Shown here piece by piece: positions 39,354 to 49,106 of a stretch of DNA of 64,000 bases (its first letter is position 1; each line of letters begins with the position of its first letter). The stretch spans positions 1-64,000 of the forward strand of contig NZ_BMFK01000002.1 in NCBI RefSeq assembly GCF_014638355.1. Reading direction: 5' to 3'. Origin of the DNA: Priestia taiwanensis. Its GTDB lineage: Bacteria; Bacillota; Bacilli; Bacillales; Bacillaceae_G. The translations under genes and the position numbers were made by a program. Below the pieces are notes generated by a model. It saw nothing but the letters and a program-made list of their open reading frames with translations, made no database searches and was not told the DNA's origin.

Positions 39354-40235
39354 TTAATAGTTCTTTTGGAATTTGTTTCGGATAAGCACAGCAATTGAGT
39401 TCATTACAATTAAGACAATAAGCAACACGATAATACCTGATGCTGCAACGAATTGGAACTCTTCTTGCGGGCGACTCGTCCAGTTAAAGATTTGCATCGG
39501 TAATACAGTAAATGTATCCATAAACCCTGACGGTAAATAGTTAACGAATGATAAAGCACCAATAACGATTAGCGGTGCTGTCTCTCCAATCGCACGAGAC
39601 AGTGCTAAAATACTCCCGGTTAAAATACCTGGTATTGCTGCTGGTAACACAACACGGCGAATCGTTTGCCACTTCGTTGCACCCATACCATATGATGCTT
39701 CTCGAAGCGCCTTCGGAACTGTTCGAATAGCTTCCTGTGACGCTACTACAATAATTGGTAAGATAAGCAAACTCATTGTTAATCCACCAGCTAAAATACT
39801 TCCGCCTAAATTCATTCCACGTACGAATATTGTTAATCCAAGTAGACCGAAAACGATTGACGGTACACCTGCTAAATTCGAGATGTTTAATTCAATAAAA
39901 CGTGTAAAACGGTTTTTCTTCGCATATTCTTCTAAATAAAGGGCTGTTCCTACTCCTAAGAAAATAGACAACGGAGCAATAATAACTAACAGCCAAAGTG
40001 ATCCAACAAGTGCTCCTAAAATTCCCGCTTCAGACGGACGGCGAGAAGCAAAACTAGTAAAGAAATCTACATCAAAATATTTCATTCCTTGAGAAAATAT
40101 TCTATAGAACAAGATTACTAACACCGCTAATGCAAAGATAGTAGCGACGATGAATAATGCTTTGTATACGTTATTCTTGAACAAACGAGAAGACATTTCT
40201 TTTTTCACTTGCTCTTGATTAATTAATGTACTCAT
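39354..40235 (-). CDS. pstA: Phosphate ABC transporter permease PstA
   Basis: 293 residues, six membrane helices and the coupling motif [36 protein letters not shown] is the PstA mark. Overlaps pstC by one base (TAATG), so tightly coupled. Confidence 0.95.
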   Translation of the reverse strand: MSTLINQEQVKKEMSSRLFKNNVYKALFIVATIFALAVLVILFYRIFSQGMKYFDVDFFTSFASRRPSEAGILGALVGSLWLLVIIAPLSIFLGVGTALYLEEYAKKNRFTRFIELNISNLAGVPSIVFGLLGLTIFVRGMNLGGSILAGGLTMSLLILPIIVVASQEAIRTVPKALREASYGMGATKWQTIRRVVLPAAIPGILTGSILALSRAIGETAPLIVIGALSFVNYLPSGFMDTFTVLPMQIFNWTSRPQEEFQFVAASGIIVLLIVLIVMNSIAVLIRNKFQKNY

Positions 40236-41188
40236 TAGTATTCCTCCCTAAAGCGACGGGAAATATATTGTGCAAGTAGATTCATAAGAAGGGTGAATAC
40301 GAACAACGCCATTCCTACTGCATAAATACTATAGTAGGTGATAGAACCATGACTAATATCTCCACCACTCACTTGAACAATATAAGCTGTCATCGTTTGA
40401 ATTGATTGCGTTAAGTCTAGTGACATACTTGGCGTTGCACCACCTGCCACAGATACGATCATCGTTTCACCAATTGCACGAGAAAATGCTAATACAAAGG
40501 ATGAAATGATTCCCGATAACGCTGCTGGAATAACGATTTTCCACGCTACTTCAAATTTCGTACTTCCAAGCCCTAATGCACCTTCACGCAATGCTTTCGG
40601 TACAGCTGTCATTGCATCTTCAGAAAGAGATGCAACCATCGGAATAATCATAATCCCTACAACAATACCTGGACTAAGTGCGTTAAAAATTCCTAATGAA
40701 GGAATGAAATCTTGCAGTAAAGGTGTAACAAATGTTAAGGCGAAGAAGCCATATACAATTGTCGGAATACCTGCTAATACTTCTAAGATTGGTTTAATGA
40801 TTCTTCTCGTCTTATCAGAAGCATACTCACTTAAATAAATCGCACATGCTAATCCAGTTGGAATAGCTACAATCATCGCTACAATCGTAACTTTGAGCGT
40901 TCCCATTAATAGTGGATAAATCCCAAACTGTGGGTCACTACTATTGAAAGGTGTCCAATCTGTGCTCGTGATAAATTCTATAAACGGTATTTTCTGAAAG
41001 AATGTAACAGATTCTGAAATAAGTGTGAACAAAATACCAATTGTTGTTAACACGGATATAATCGCTGTTACAAGTAATACTTTCGGAACAATTTTCTCAA
41101 CAACACGCGTTGTTGATTGTTTCTTTTTATTTTCTTTTATTAAGTCTTGCACCGAATATGTTGGCTGTTCTTTCTCAAAAGTAGCCAT
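40235..41188 (-). CDS. pstC: Phosphate ABC transporter permease PstC
   Basis: 317 residues with a cytoplasmic N-terminus, six helices and the coupling motif EGALGLGSTKFEVAWKIVIP. GAGGGAGG precedes ATG 41188; the frame to 41242 is ignored. Lies between pstS and pstA. Confidence 0.95.
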   Translation of the reverse strand: MATFEKEQPTYSVQDLIKENKKKQSTTRVVEKIVPKVLLVTAIISVLTTIGILFTLISESVTFFQKIPFIEFITSTDWTPFNSSDPQFGIYPLLMGTLKVTIVAMIVAIPTGLACAIYLSEYASDKTRRIIKPILEVLAGIPTIVYGFFALTFVTPLLQDFIPSLGIFNALSPGIVVGIMIIPMVASLSEDAMTAVPKALREGALGLGSTKFEVAWKIVIPAALSGIISSFVLAFSRAIGETMIVSVAGGATPSMSLDLTQSIQTMTAYIVQVSGGDISHGSITYYSIYAVGMALFVFTLLMNLLAQYISRRFREEY

Positions 41189-41261
41189 TTGAAAACCTCC
41201 CTCAACCTCATCAGGAAGGGAGAAGTGACCCTTCACCTTCACTTCTCACCTCTTATTCTTC

Positions 41262-42212
41262 TTATTTCAATCCTTCTACGTCTTGTACTTGCTTATCGTA
41301 GTCTGCTTTCGGTAATTGAATGTAACCAACGTCTTGTGCTAATACACCTGCGTTTTCTAACGCAAACTTAACATAGTTATGAACTTCTGGCCTATCTTTT
41401 AACGATTGCTTGTTCACATAAATATATAGCGGTCTTGATAGTGGCTTGTACTCGCCAGACTCAATTGTCTTTTCATTTGGCTCTACACCGTTAATCGTTA
41501 AAGCATTCAATTTACCCTTGTTCTCGAAGTAGTACGAATATCCAAGGAAGCCAATCGCATCTTTATCACCAGCTACACCTGTTACGATTGCATTCGGATC
41601 ATCTGACTTCGATACATTCTTTGTTACTAATTCTTTCTTTTCTAAAATTACTTCATCAAAGTAGTCATATGTTCCGTGAGAATTTGTTGGAGAGTAGAAC
41701 TTCACTTCACGATCTGGCCATTCTGGATTAATATCTGACCATTTCTTCGTCGTTCCATCTTCTAGCCATAACTTCTTTAAGTCTTCTACTTTTAAGTCTT
41801 TCACCCAATCATTCTCTTTGTTCGTAATGATTGTGATTCCATCAAATGCTACTTTATATTCTGCAACATCTACTTTTTTCTCAGCAGCTGCTTTCTTCTC
41901 TTCTTCTTTCATTGCACGAGATGCGTTCGCGATGTCAATCTCACCTGCGATTAATTTCTTAATGCCGCTACCAGTACCAGCTCCACCAATGCCGGCTTTT
42001 ACTTTCGGTTGTTCACTACGGTACTCTTCTGTCACAGCCTCCATAATTGGACGTACTGTTGTGGATCCATCTATTTTCACTTCACCTTGAAGTTGCTGCG
42101 TTGCACCTTGTTCAGCTTTTGAGCTTCCGTTCGTCGCACTTCCACATCCAGTTGCCGTTACTAGTACAGAACCGATAATTGCCGTCATTGCCAAAAACTT
42201 TACCTTTTTCAT
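41262..42212 (-). CDS. pstS: Phosphate-binding lipoprotein PstS
   Basis: 316 residues. Signal peptide with lipobox VTATGC (Cys23), then the PBP fold; phosphate loops DGSTTVRPI and GAGTGSGIKKL are visible. High-affinity phosphate capture at the cell surface. First gene of pstS-pstC-pstA-pstB-phoU and preceded by a strong PhoP box. Confidence 0.95.
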   Translation of the reverse strand: MKKVKFLAMTAIIGSVLVTATGCGSATNGSSKAEQGATQQLQGEVKIDGSTTVRPIMEAVTEEYRSEQPKVKAGIGGAGTGSGIKKLIAGEIDIANASRAMKEEEKKAAAEKKVDVAEYKVAFDGITIITNKENDWVKDLKVEDLKKLWLEDGTTKKWSDINPEWPDREVKFYSPTNSHGTYDYFDEVILEKKELVTKNVSKSDDPNAIVTGVAGDKDAIGFLGYSYYFENKGKLNALTINGVEPNEKTIESGEYKPLSRPLYIYVNKQSLKDRPEVHNYVKFALENAGVLAQDVGYIQLPKADYDKQVQDVEGLK

Positions 42213-42287
42213 CTCAACGTATTCCTCCTACAATTTAAGGTTTGTTTTCCTTTGCTACATTTAGAATAACGTCGAACTATTAAAGTG

Positions 42288-42337
42288 GTTTTAACCAAGT
42301 GTAAACCTTTTGTAAATTAAGGTTATAAAAATGTTAA
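42288..42337 (-). promoter_or_regulatory. PhoP box of the pst operon
   Basis: Leftward, five hexamers at exact 11-base steps: TTAACA, ATAACC, TTACAA, TTACAC, TAAAAC, from 42337 down to 42288. This is the direct-repeat pattern bound by PhoP dimers, consensus TT(A/C)ACA. It lies 76 bases before the pstS start and predicts induction under phosphate limitation. Confidence 0.85.
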
Positions 42338-42355
42338 GAATATAACTATACAAAA

Positions 42356-42397
42356 AAACACTGCCGATACGTTCCATTAGAACGATCAACAGTGTTT
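42356..42397 (-). terminator. pbpA terminator
   Basis: AAACACTG / CAGTGTTT outer stem with an inner GATCGTTC/GAACGTATC pairing and leftward T-run. Confidence 0.85.
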
Positions 42398-42413
42398 CTT
42401 TTGCCAAATAGGC

Positions 42414-44705
42414 TTATCCACTATTCTCCGAATCAGATTCTTCTCTCGTAGCAGGAGGTGTTCCTACTTCTTGCTGCATATTATCTTGCTCATTCTGCTC
42501 TGATTCGTTGTTATTTCCAATTTGTTCGTTATTTTCTACTTGTCCAGAAGTATCTGGTTGCTCATTATTTGTTGAACTATCTGTACCACTTTGAGACTGT
42601 GTATTACTTTCTTCATTTGGAAGTTTACCATTTAAACCACGAGCTTTTTTCAGTTCGAAATACTTCTCCATTGCACGTTTTCCAATATCTTGAGCGATTT
42701 TGTTGTCCCGTGCTGTTTGGCGAACACCAGGTACTGCAACTGCAAAAGCAATTTCTGGCTTCTGCTCTGCTGTTTCGTACGGAGCATATCCTACTAACGT
42801 ATAATTATACGTATCAACATACGTATCGTTATGTTTCGTTCGACTTTCAGCTGTACCTGTTTTAAGAGCTGGATTATGAGGGCTACCAAAAAATGCAGAC
42901 GCTGTCCCGCCAGATTGCCCTACCATTCTAAATCCTTCCTGAACACGTTTAATTTGACTTAGTGGCATATCAATACGATTCATCACAACCGGATCAATTG
43001 TTTCAATTACTCGTTGTGGTTCATCAGGTTTGTTTGATGCTTCCGTTATCGAGTGAAGAATTTGTGGCTTCATACGATACCCACCGTTTGCAATTGTCGA
43101 AATATACTGTGCTAATTGAAGGGTTGTATACGTATCATACTGACCAATCCCTATATCAAGCGCCAGACCAGGGTTTTCCCCTTCTCCTTTAAATCCTAAC
43201 GCTTCATTCGGTAAATCAATACCCGTTGGAACACCTAATCCAAATTGGCCAAAGTAATAGCGTAAATCCTCAAACACATTCGTCTCTCCTGGTAGCGGCA
43301 GCGGCATACCTTTCGTATAAGGACCTGCCTTCATCATGTTCATTACGATTCTAAACATATATACGTTCGATGATCTTTTCAGTGCCTCTAGATCGTTTAT
43401 CTCGCCCATTCCATTCGGATTACTAATCCATGACTTTTTAGGTTTTTCACTTGAACCAAAATAGTACGGTTGGTCTCTAATAACTTGATTTTCTTTTATC
43501 GCACCCGTCTGGTACCCAGTTAAAACAGTCGCACCTTTGACAACCGAACCCATTTGGTACGCACTTGACATCGTACCTAATGCATAATCCTTGAATTCAC
43601 CCTTCTCATCGATTTGCTTTCCAGCCATTGTTCTTACTTCACCAGTGTATGGATCCATCATTACAACAAACGCTCGGTCCATTACGTCATAGCCTGGCTT
43701 CTGTTTATACTTTTTCATCTCATCGATAATAATTTCTTCTACTGCTGCTTGTAACTCAGCATCAAATGTTAAGTTCAAGTTACTTCCAGATTCTCCTGGA
43801 TAAATAACTTCTGTATCAAGGACGGTCTTACCATCCTTATCAAGGTTTGTCTTTACTTTTTTCTTCTTACCATGAAGGACATCCTCATACTGTTGCTCAA
43901 TATAACTCTTTCCAACACGGTCATTCCGGTTATAATCACGTACTAAATAGTACTGTAAGTTCTCACTTGGTAACCCTTCATTATCCTTAGATACACTACC
44001 TAATACGGAGCGTAACGCATCACCATTTGGATAAGACCTCTTCCAATCCGATGTAACATCAACACCTGGTAAGCTCTCTAAACGTTCACTTACAATCGCG
44101 AATTCCGCATCTGTTACTTCTTCGTTTTTAATAATTTGCGGCGTCATTTTATAACCGCTTTTCATTTTACTGAATATTGATACGATTTCTAATTCATCAT
44201 CCAGTTCCGCTAGTTTGGCATCTGTTACTCTCTCCAATCGCAACTTATAAATATCGTCATCAGTCTTCTTCTGTTCTTTTAACGCTTTTTGTTCTTCTTT
44301 TGAAACTAATTTATCTCCTTCTTCATCACGAGTAATTAACCAATAATCTTTTTTATCTCGTTGTTGAATTTTATCTGTTGGAACATCTATATACTTCGCC
44401 AAATCTTTAGCTATCGTTAACATATCTTTATTAGCAACATTTGTATAACGAGTATACGTAATAGCACGTTGTTGTTCGTTATCTACAACAACTTTCCCGT
44501 TATGGTCGTATATTTTACCTCGTGGCACACTCATGCTTACCGTTGAATTCCCTTGCCTTGCTACTTCTTTCTTGAAATCTTCATTCTTTACAATTTGCAC
44601 ATTGGCAAGTTGAACGATTAGAACAGAAAATAGCAAGAATACAATTAGAAATAGTATATTTAGCCGTATCGGCACATGATTCTTTTTTTGCTTTTCTTTT
44701 TTCAT
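42414..44705 (-). CDS. pbpA: Class B penicillin-binding protein 2A
   Basis: 763 residues: one N-terminal membrane helix (about 13-35), dimerisation domain, transpeptidase domain with SxxK in GSVVKGATV (about 388), SxN in KRSSNVYMF and KTG in ALKTGTAES (about 617). The last 65 residues are a low-complexity tail of Gln, Asn, Glu, Ser. Orthologous in position to B. subtilis PBP2a, which serves side-wall synthesis. Single gene between terminators. Confidence 0.93.
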   Translation of the reverse strand: MKKEKQKKNHVPIRLNILFLIVFLLFSVLIVQLANVQIVKNEDFKKEVARQGNSTVSMSVPRGKIYDHNGKVVVDNEQQRAITYTRYTNVANKDMLTIAKDLAKYIDVPTDKIQQRDKKDYWLITRDEEGDKLVSKEEQKALKEQKKTDDDIYKLRLERVTDAKLAELDDELEIVSIFSKMKSGYKMTPQIIKNEEVTDAEFAIVSERLESLPGVDVTSDWKRSYPNGDALRSVLGSVSKDNEGLPSENLQYYLVRDYNRNDRVGKSYIEQQYEDVLHGKKKKVKTNLDKDGKTVLDTEVIYPGESGSNLNLTFDAELQAAVEEIIIDEMKKYKQKPGYDVMDRAFVVMMDPYTGEVRTMAGKQIDEKGEFKDYALGTMSSAYQMGSVVKGATVLTGYQTGAIKENQVIRDQPYYFGSSEKPKKSWISNPNGMGEINDLEALKRSSNVYMFRIVMNMMKAGPYTKGMPLPLPGETNVFEDLRYYFGQFGLGVPTGIDLPNEALGFKGEGENPGLALDIGIGQYDTYTTLQLAQYISTIANGGYRMKPQILHSITEASNKPDEPQRVIETIDPVVMNRIDMPLSQIKRVQEGFRMVGQSGGTASAFFGSPHNPALKTGTAESRTKHNDTYVDTYNYTLVGYAPYETAEQKPEIAFAVAVPGVRQTARDNKIAQDIGKRAMEKYFELKKARGLNGKLPNEESNTQSQSGTDSSTNNEQPDTSGQVENNEQIGNNNESEQNEQDNMQQEVGTPPATREESDSENSG

Positions 44706-44780
44706 TGCAACTCCCTCTACCGTTTCAAATTATTCTCTTCTATGTAATACTAAGTTTATTTTGTATCATTCATAGGAAAA

Positions 44781-44801
44781 AGACACCTGTTTAAGGTGTC
44801 T
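44781..44801 (-). terminator. Terminator of the MFS gene
   Basis: AGACACCT / AGGTGTCT hairpin with leftward T-run. Confidence 0.88.
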
Positions 44802-44855
44802 ATTCACTCTTTCTATTCTAACCGATTATACGTACTTTTGCTATATAAAACTGAA

Positions 44856-46133
44856 CTAACCTTTTCCTCCTGGAAGTTCATCCCCTTCCTTCGCTACTTG
44901 TACACTTGGTTTTGTTTCTGTCTGCGAGGTATCTTGAATTCCTTTTACAATCGGATAAATACATGCATGACCTGCACCAAATATCAGCAAGAATGCTGGG
45001 ATAGCTACCTTCAGCTCAAACAACGTAATCATCACGATAAAACTTAAGACAGATGCAATCCTTCCAGCATATAGGAACCATTCTCGTACAACGATATACT
45101 CTACTCTGCGTGCCTTTATGTCCTTCGCCTTTCCAATTATGTCATACGTCATTGATCCATATGGTACAAGTAATATCGGATAAGCAATCGCAATGCATGC
45201 CGCATAAATAAGGAAATTTGTATAAGTCAAACGGAACACAATAAGCGCTACAGATAAGAACAGCATTAGCCCACCAATTAAGATAAATTTCTTTCGATGT
45301 TCTTTCTTAATAAAACGCGAGGCGATATAGTATGCAACAAAACTTACAAATGAATTTAGCATTCCATACGTTCCTAACGCTAACTCACTATTTGTTACGA
45401 TGAAGACATAGATGGAGATAACGAACATAAATGACCCTTCACGTAATCCTTGAAAAAAATGTGCAAGAGTAATTCTCCGCCATCCATCATTATATTTCCT
45501 TTCTCGTAGCACATGGAATACCGCATATGTTCCGGGTACCTCTCGTCGGTGCAAGAATAAGCTAGCAACAACAGCTAAAGCAAATAACGCGAGTGAGATA
45601 CAAAAGATAACGACATATCCTTTGTCTTGAAACATTCGAGAAATAGTAAAACCTGCAATCATTGGCCCCGCTATTCCTGCAAATGATGTAATAATCCCAA
45701 GCGTACCGTTAAAGAAGTCTCTTGTCTCCGGCTCTGTTATTTCAAATATTAGCAAATTAAACGCAAGCCAATAGAAGCCATATCCAATTCCAAGGAGAAC
45801 CCCAAGGAAAAAATAATAGCGAATAGCGTGTTCACCAGCAATTAACACCGCAATATAAAAAAGACCAAGTGTTGTAACACCGATACGTAACGCAAAAACT
45901 CGGTCTACTTTTGAAGCTAGTTTTCCAGCACAATAAAAAGCAAGTGGTTGTATAATAAAAATAGTTAAGTTATATAATGCAATATGAATAAATTGCCCTG
46001 ATTGTTTCCACAAATAAATATTCACGAACGTATTCGATAATGAGACGCTTAACGTATACAATCCACCTATGATAAGTAATAACCAAAAATCACGCGCTAC
46101 TTCCGCACTTCCAGTTAGTTTCTTTATATTCAT
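44856..46133 (-). CDS. yqgE: MFS transporter YqgE
   Basis: 425 residues with twelve hydrophobic segments and an MFS-like central loop (EVPGTYAVFHVLRERKY). Substrate unknown. Conserved between sodA and pbpA as in B. subtilis yqgE. Confidence 0.85.
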   Translation of the reverse strand: MNIKKLTGSAEVARDFWLLLIIGGLYTLSVSLSNTFVNIYLWKQSGQFIHIALYNLTIFIIQPLAFYCAGKLASKVDRVFALRIGVTTLGLFYIAVLIAGEHAIRYYFFLGVLLGIGYGFYWLAFNLLIFEITEPETRDFFNGTLGIITSFAGIAGPMIAGFTISRMFQDKGYVVIFCISLALFALAVVASLFLHRREVPGTYAVFHVLRERKYNDGWRRITLAHFFQGLREGSFMFVISIYVFIVTNSELALGTYGMLNSFVSFVAYYIASRFIKKEHRKKFILIGGLMLFLSVALIVFRLTYTNFLIYAACIAIAYPILLVPYGSMTYDIIGKAKDIKARRVEYIVVREWFLYAGRIASVLSFIVMITLFELKVAIPAFLLIFGAGHACIYPIVKGIQDTSQTETKPSVQVAKEGDELPGGKG

Positions 46134-46190
46134 TGCAAACTCCCCTTTACGTTAAGGGTAGTTTACCTCTATAAGCCATCTTTATGTACA

Positions 46191-46217
46191 AAAAAAGAGA
46201 GGCATAGATCGCCTCTC
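46191..46217 (-). terminator. sodA terminator
   Basis: GAGAGGC / GCCTCTC stem, 7-base loop, leftward T-run of six or more. Confidence 0.92.
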
Positions 46218-46225
46218 TCGTTTTA

Positions 46226-46837
46226 TTATTTCGCTGCGTTGTATAACTCTTCTACTTTTTCCCAGTTTACAACGTTCCAGAATGAACCAACGTAGTCTGG
46301 ACGACGATTTTGGTAGTTTAAGTAGTAAGCATGCTCCCAAACATCTAAACCTAAAATAGGTGTTTTGCCTTCCATGATTGGTGAATCTTGGTTTGGCGTG
46401 CTTGTTACTTCAAGAGCACCGTTATTTACTACTAACCAAGCCCAACCAGAACCGAAACGAGTTGCTGCTGCTGCTGCAAATTTCTCTTTGAAAGCATCTA
46501 AGCTTCCGAATGTACTTTCGATAGCTGCCGCAACATTACCAGTTGGTTGTCCGCCACTGTTTGGAGAAAGAAGTGTCCAGAATAATGAGTGGTTAGCATG
46601 GCCTCCACCATTGTTACGTACAGCTGTACGAATCGCTTCTGGTACTTCATCTAAGTTAGCAATTAATTCTTCTACTGACTTAGAAGCTAATGCTTCGTGT
46701 CCTTCAAGAGCTACATTTACATTTGTAATGTATGTGTTATGGTGTTTCGTATGGTGAATGTTCATTGTTTCTTTATCAATGTGTGGCTCTAATGCATCGT
46801 ATGCATAAGGTAATTGTGGTAATTCATATTTTGACAT
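46226..46837 (-). CDS. sodA: Manganese superoxide dismutase
   Basis: 203 residues. Metal ligands are visible: His in MNIHHTKHH, His in GHANHSLFW, and Asp/His in [15 protein letters not shown] precedes ATG 46837. Cytoplasmic enzyme; a copy expected to be the main vegetative SOD. Confidence 0.97.
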   Translation of the reverse strand: MSKYELPQLPYAYDALEPHIDKETMNIHHTKHHNTYITNVNVALEGHEALASKSVEELIANLDEVPEAIRTAVRNNGGGHANHSLFWTLLSPNSGGQPTGNVAAAIESTFGSLDAFKEKFAAAAATRFGSGWAWLVVNNGALEVTSTPNQDSPIMEGKTPILGLDVWEHAYYLNYQNRRPDYVGSFWNVVNWEKVEELYNAAK

Positions 46838-47006
46838 AATAATTCCCTCCTAGTTTTTTATCCTATATTATGTAGTCAAACATCTTGTAGTCTATCCAAT
46901 GGAAATAAGCTTTATTTCCTATCTCATCTTATCAAAAAACATAGGAGTTTTCAAATGATTCTTCTCCATTATTCACACATAATCAATCGGTTTAATCAAA
47001 ATAAAA

Positions 47007-47031
47007 AACTTCCTATATAAATTAGGAAGTT
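47007..47031 (-). terminator. Terminator behind the tRNA gene
   Basis: Perfect AACTTCCTA / TAGGAAGTT stem, 7-base loop, leftward run of T. Confidence 0.88.
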
Positions 47032-47048
47032 ACATTATGTACTATGGC

Positions 47049-47078
47049 AGTAAAAGGGAGCTTTGAATCCCTTTTACT
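47049..47078 (-). repeat. Hairpin directly behind the tRNA 3' end
   Basis: 10-bp perfect arms AGTAAAAGGG / CCCTTTTACT with a 10-base loop, seven bases after the tRNA and with no T-run. It may guide 3' trimming or act as a pause site. Confidence 0.55.
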
Positions 47079-47084
47079 AATCGA

Positions 47085-47158
47085 TGGACCTTGTAGGACT
47101 CGAACCTACGACCGGACGGTTATGAGCCGTCTGCTCTAACCAACTGAGCTAAAGGTCC
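47085..47158 (-). tRNA. tRNA with CAU anticodon, probably tRNA-Ile2
   Basis: 74-base cloverleaf: acceptor GGACCTT/AAGGTCC with A73, D arm GCTC/GAGC, anticodon stem GACGG/CCGTC with loop CTCATAA, T arm GTAGG/CCTAC. CCA is not encoded. C4-G69, C5-G68 and A73 are the TilS recognition elements of tRNA-Ile2, where lysidine changes CAU to read AUA; an elongator tRNA-Met is the alternative. Single gene with its own terminator. Confidence 0.93.
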
Positions 47159-47210
47159 TATATTAATCTGATAATTTAAAATTTAACACACAATATAAGT
47201 ATCGTCAATA

Positions 47211-47246
47211 AAAAAAGCTAGAGTAATCACACTGACTACTCTAGCT
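47211..47246 (-). terminator. Terminator of the Na/Pi cotransporter gene
   Basis: 10-bp perfect stem AGCTAGAGTA / TACTCTAGCT and leftward T-run. Confidence 0.92.
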
Positions 47247-47268
47247 GACATACAACGATATCGTCTAC

Positions 47269-48897
47269 TTATTTTGTTACTAATACTGCTTCTGCAATGT
47301 TCATTGCATGATCACCAATACGTTCTAAGTTACTTACGATATCAACGTACACGATGCTATTAGCTGGTGTTGATTCACCATCATTCAGACGCTTAATGTG
47401 CTTCTTACGAAGTGTACGTTCCATCTTATCAATTAAGATTTCGTGTTGAATAACTTCTTCTGCTAATTTATGATCTTTCTTCTCTAATGCAAGAATTGCT
47501 TTTTGTACTGTTGTAATCGTTAATGTAAACATCTCTTCTAAGTCTTCAATACCAGCAAATTCACTGTTCTTGCTTGCTGCAAGCTGATACTCTACATGCT
47601 CAACGATGTTCTCGAAATGGTCCCCGATACGCTCGATATCACGAACTGTATCAATTAACATTGAATGCTCTGCAGACTCATGAGCTGATAGTGATGCAGA
47701 AGATAACATTACTAAGTAATCCGTAATTTTACGGTCTAAGTTGTTAATTGCTCCCTCTAATTGAAGAGCTGTTTCTGCATGCTTAGATTGCTTTGATAAT
47801 AAGAACTTCTTCGTTTCTTCTAATCCTACGTTTGCAAATTCACCCATACGAACAATTTCTTCTTTCGCTTGTCCTAAAGCAATAGAAGGAGATTGCTCAA
47901 TAAAGATTGGATCCAAGTGCTTCGCTTTATATTCGATAACAGAGTCTTCCCCAGGAATAAGCTTCGTTACGATTTTTGCTAATAAGCCAATAAACCAGAA
48001 CTGAATTAACGTATTTGTTACGTTGAAAATACCGTGTGCAAATGCAATTGTCATTTCTGGATTTAATCCTAGTGCACCTCGCATCATTTCAATCACCGAT
48101 GTAAACAACGGTAAAATAAGTAAGAAAATAATAGATCCAACTAAGTTAAAAATTACGTGTGTTGCTGCCGCACGTCTTGCTGCAACAGATGCACCAATTG
48201 CAGCAAGTACTGCTGTAATTGTCGTACCAATGTTATCACCAAATAATACTGGTAATGCTGCTTCTAATGAAATCGAACCTTGTCCGAATAATTGTTGTAA
48301 AATACCGATTGTCGCACTAGAACTTTGAACAACCATTGTAAATACTGTACCAACGACAACACCTAAAATTGGGTTATCACTCATACTAAGTGTTAAATCT
48401 TGGAAAGATTCTAATCCCGCTAAAGGTTTCATCCCTTTACCCATTAAGTCTAAACCATAGAATAGGGCACCAAATCCGAACATAACTTGTCCAACATTTT
48501 GAACTTTTTTACTCTTGAAGAAGAATAACAATACTGCCCCTGCTGCAATAATCGGCAATGAATAGTCAGATAATTTGATACCGATAATGAATGCTGTAAC
48601 CGTTGTACCAATATTTGCACCCATAATTACACCAATTGCTTGACGTAAGTTCATAAATCCTGCACTAACTAATCCAACCGTTAATACAGTTGTACCAGAA
48701 CTACTTTGAATAAGGACTGTTACAATAATACCAGCAAGTACACCCATGAACGGGTTTGTCGTATATTTATCAAGAATATCTCTTAATTTATCCCCTGCTG
48801 CTTTTTGTAAACCATCTCCCATGTATTTAATTCCAAAAAGGAAAATACCTAATCCTCCTAGGAAGAGAAATAACATCTCCTGATAATCGATCGTCAT
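47269..48897 (-). CDS. Na/Pi cotransporter with C-terminal PhoU domain
   Basis: 542 residues: duplicated Na/Pi core, each half carrying the QSSS motif (VLIQSSSGTTVLTVG and VVQSSSATIGILQQL), then a PhoU-like helical domain (about 340-542) with RIGDHFENIVE and RIGDHAMNIAE. Probably a sodium-driven phosphate carrier that responds to phosphate through the PhoU part. Close to the pst operon and to PhoP-like repeats on its upstream side. Confidence 0.92.
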   Translation of the reverse strand: MTIDYQEMLFLFLGGLGIFLFGIKYMGDGLQKAAGDKLRDILDKYTTNPFMGVLAGIIVTVLIQSSSGTTVLTVGLVSAGFMNLRQAIGVIMGANIGTTVTAFIIGIKLSDYSLPIIAAGAVLLFFFKSKKVQNVGQVMFGFGALFYGLDLMGKGMKPLAGLESFQDLTLSMSDNPILGVVVGTVFTMVVQSSSATIGILQQLFGQGSISLEAALPVLFGDNIGTTITAVLAAIGASVAARRAAATHVIFNLVGSIIFLLILPLFTSVIEMMRGALGLNPEMTIAFAHGIFNVTNTLIQFWFIGLLAKIVTKLIPGEDSVIEYKAKHLDPIFIEQSPSIALGQAKEEIVRMGEFANVGLEETKKFLLSKQSKHAETALQLEGAINNLDRKITDYLVMLSSASLSAHESAEHSMLIDTVRDIERIGDHFENIVEHVEYQLAASKNSEFAGIEDLEEMFTLTITTVQKAILALEKKDHKLAEEVIQHEILIDKMERTLRKKHIKRLNDGESTPANSIVYVDIVSNLERIGDHAMNIAEAVLVTK

Positions 48898-49003
48898 ACA
48901 TTCAACTCCTTAATATTCAGTCAATTTAATTTCGACAAATTTTCACACAACGATTTCAATATTAAGTGTTTATAGACACATTGTAAATATAAATGGATTG
49001 AAA

Positions 49004-49031
49004 TTTACAATCTCTTAACATTTCCTTAATT
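49004..49031 (+). promoter_or_regulatory. PhoP-box-like repeats upstream of yqgB
   Basis: TTTACA (49004), TTAACA (49015) and TTAATT (49026), spaced exactly 11 bases, ending 13 bases before a predicted -35. Only three units, so weaker than the pst box. Confidence 0.5.
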
Positions 49032-49043
49032 TTTCTTCCTTTC

Positions 49044-49072
49044 TTGTTTCGATATTCATTGTCATGTACAAT
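49044..49072 (+). promoter_or_regulatory. Putative sigma-A promoter of yqgB
   Basis: TTGTTT (49044-49049), 17 bases, TACAAT (49067-49072); the yqgB start is 35 bases further. Confidence 0.6.
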
Positions 49073-49106
49073 AAGAGTTGCTTATTAATGGAAAGGAAGT
49101 GAACGA

